The translations under genes and the position numbers were made by a program. The notes under the pieces were generated by a model, which saw only the letters and a list, made by a program, of their open reading frames with translations, was not told the origin of the DNA and searched no databases. From Agromyces italicus DSM 16388 (GTDB lineage: Bacteria > Actinomycetota > Actinomycetes > Actinomycetales > Microbacteriaceae): a stretch of DNA of 64,000 bases. Numbering within the stretch: the first letter of the stretch is position 1; each line of letters starts with the position of its first letter. The DNA lies in assembly GCF_000421545.1 (NCBI RefSeq), contig NZ_ATXF01000004.1, forward strand, positions 496,001 to 560,000, read 5' to 3'. Positions 62,940 to 64,000 of the stretch are shown piece by piece.

Positions 62940-63695
62940 CTAGCGCTGTCGCGATGCGAGCGCCGCCGGCAGTTCGTCGAGCGAAGTGATCTCGATGACG
63001 CCGGCCCCCGCGGCCTCGGCGCGTTCGTCGGCGCCGGGCTCGATGCCGAAACGGTTGAGCCAGATGCCGACGAGCCCGGCGCGCGCAGCGCCGATCGCGT
63101 CGGTCGCGAGACGATCGCCGACGTAGGCGGCCCACGAGACCGGATGCTCCGCCGCGAACCGGGCGACCGCGACGTCGAAGATCGCCCGGCCGGGCTTCGT
63201 GGCGCCGACCGCGCCCGACGCGATCACGTGTGCGAAGCGCCCGCGGATGCCGAGTCGGTCGAGTTTCGCGAGCTGGAAGTCGAGTTCGCCGTTCGTGATG
63301 ATGCCGAGGCGCACCTCGGGGGACCGGGCGGCGAGCCGGTCGAGCGCGGGGAGCGCATCGGCGTGCAGGGTCCACGACTCGCGGTACCGCTCGAAGTACC
63401 GGTCGAACCACGCCCCGGCCGCGAGGTCGTCGAGCTCATCGCCGTGGGCGAGGGCGAAATCGCGGGCGCGGGCGCGCCGCTGGCCCTCGAAGGAGAGCCG
63501 CCCCGCGAGGTACTCGTGGTAGTGCTGCTCTTCGAGCTCGTGCCAGAGCCGCTGGGCCGGCGCGTCGTCGATCGCGTATGCGCGTTCGCGCATGTGCAGG
63601 GCGATGCCGGCCGCCACTGCTGCACGGTGCGCCATCAGCGTGTCGTCGAGATCGAACAGCACGAGCGGCGACCCCGCGCCGTGGGTCGAACTCAT
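62940..63695 (-). CDS. HAD-family hydrolase (YjjG-like)
   Basis: A HAD subfamily I phosphatase of 251 residues: FDLDDTLMAH motif I, helical cap with HELEEQHYHEYLAG, motif II ITNGE, Lys in GATKPGRAIF and motif IV YVGDRLATDAIG. It resembles nucleotide or sugar phosphatases such as YjjG. The ATG overlaps the stop of the upstream acetyltransferase gene (ATGA). Confidence 0.87.
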   Translation of the reverse strand: MSSTHGAGSPLVLFDLDDTLMAHRAAVAAGIALHMRERAYAIDDAPAQRLWHELEEQHYHEYLAGRLSFEGQRRARARDFALAHGDELDDLAAGAWFDRYFERYRESWTLHADALPALDRLAARSPEVRLGIITNGELDFQLAKLDRLGIRGRFAHVIASGAVGATKPGRAIFDVAVARFAAEHPVSWAAYVGDRLATDAIGAARAGLVGIWLNRFGIEPGADERAEAAGAGVIEITSLDELPAALASRQR

Positions 63696-64000
63696 GCCCG
63701 GTCGCCGAGGAGCGGCGCCCAGCTCTCGGCGGCATCGGTCGCGCGGGTGCGCCCGCGCTCGGCGGACCACCCCTGGAGCTCGACACCGTCGCGCCCGGGC
63801 GCCGTCGTCGTCGCCGTCGTCGTATTCCGGAACCCGGCCGCCCGCGCCACCATCGCCGAGGCGACGTTGCCCGCGTTCGCGCGCCACGTCACTGTCTCGG
63901 TCTCGGGGAGTTCGTCGAAGGCCCAGGCGCAGACCGCGCCGACGGCTTCGGCCATGTACGCCGAACCGCGATGCTCGGCGCCGAGCCAGTAACCGACCTC
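63692..64000 (-). CDS. GNAT N-acetyltransferase (partial, N-terminus outside window)
   Basis: The visible 102 residues contain the acetyl-CoA-binding helix (EVGYWLGAEHRGSAYMAEAV) and the later NAGNVASAMVARAAGF segment, so this is the C-terminal half of a RimJ-like GNAT enzyme. Coupled to the HAD gene by ATGA. The start lies to the right of the window. Confidence 0.8.
   Translation of the reverse strand, partial: EVGYWLGAEHRGSAYMAEAVGAVCAWAFDELPETETVTWRANAGNVASAMVARAAGFRNTTTATTTAPGRDGVELQGWSAERGRTRATDAAESWAPLLGDRA

Overview
The window is a high-GC actinobacterial chromosome segment, most likely from the family Microbacteriaceae (an Agromyces/Microbacterium-type organism). This rests on extreme G/C at third codon positions, RbpA, PafBC, a TatA/TatC-only Tat locus, UvrA2, DnaE2 with ImuA'/ImuB, and gene order shared with Mycobacterium. 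I see no phage, insertion sequence or CRISPR array. Most of it is a vertically inherited core region, with an accessory stretch at about 49-56 kb.

Layout. 1-6.7 kb: small DUF3099 protein, FabG-like reductase, SerB, divergent GlgC/GlgM-type glycogen genes, a lone ABC ATPase, ribosomal protein bL31 type B with a strong terminator, and an exonuclease. 6.8-13.3 kb: alpha/beta hydrolase coupled to a glycosyltransferase, histidine phosphatase, sirtuin, SpoU-type RNA methyltransferase coupled to a D,D-carboxypeptidase, and an SGNH hydrolase. 13.3-24 kb: SF2 helicase, MFS pump, a PLP sulfur-amino-acid lyase divergent from an Lrp regulator, a ferritin-like/VIT1 membrane protein, then a rearranged spot where a vanZ 3' fragment abuts a 5'-truncated histidine kinase, then an SDR, DUF3097 and MFS. 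24-29.8 kb: the SOS mutasome operon imuA'-imuB-dnaE2 under a perfect LexA box. 29.9-31.3 kb: a frameshifted DUF1648 membrane protein, an SRAP protein and tRNA-Leu(GAG).

31.4-45 kb is a housekeeping block (M20 peptidase, uppP, PAC2, HAD, trmI, FKBP lipoprotein, pafB, pafC, tatA, tatC, helY, lnt, rbpA). It follows the Mycobacterium tuberculosis order from Rv2141c down to Rv2050, but the Pup-proteasome genes that lie between trmI and pafB there are absent here. 45-48.9 kb: an NfeD-SPFH-GDPD membrane operon, an atypical SDR and an HdeD-like protein. 49-52.3 kb: a coupled cassette of a leaderless 62-codon ORF, a UvrA2-type ABC ATPase and a pentapeptide-repeat protein. 52.4-57.8 kb: small accessory genes (DUF1801, glycolipid-binding, DHFR-like, AraC/GyrI-like, GNAT, tRNA-Gly, SDR). 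57.8-62.8 kb: a glycerol/dihydroxyacetone locus with dhaKLM on one strand and glpF-glpK divergent. The window ends with a HAD phosphatase coupled to a truncated GNAT gene.

Two themes tie the region together. DNA-damage functions are concentrated: LexA-controlled mutasome, SRAP abasic-site protein, PafBC activator, UvrA2 and pentapeptide protein, and two helicases. Gene starts are also unusually uniform: about eighteen genes have a TANNNT -10 box only 5-8 bases before the start codon, which predicts leaderless mRNAs, while downstream genes are joined by ATGA/GTGA overlaps.
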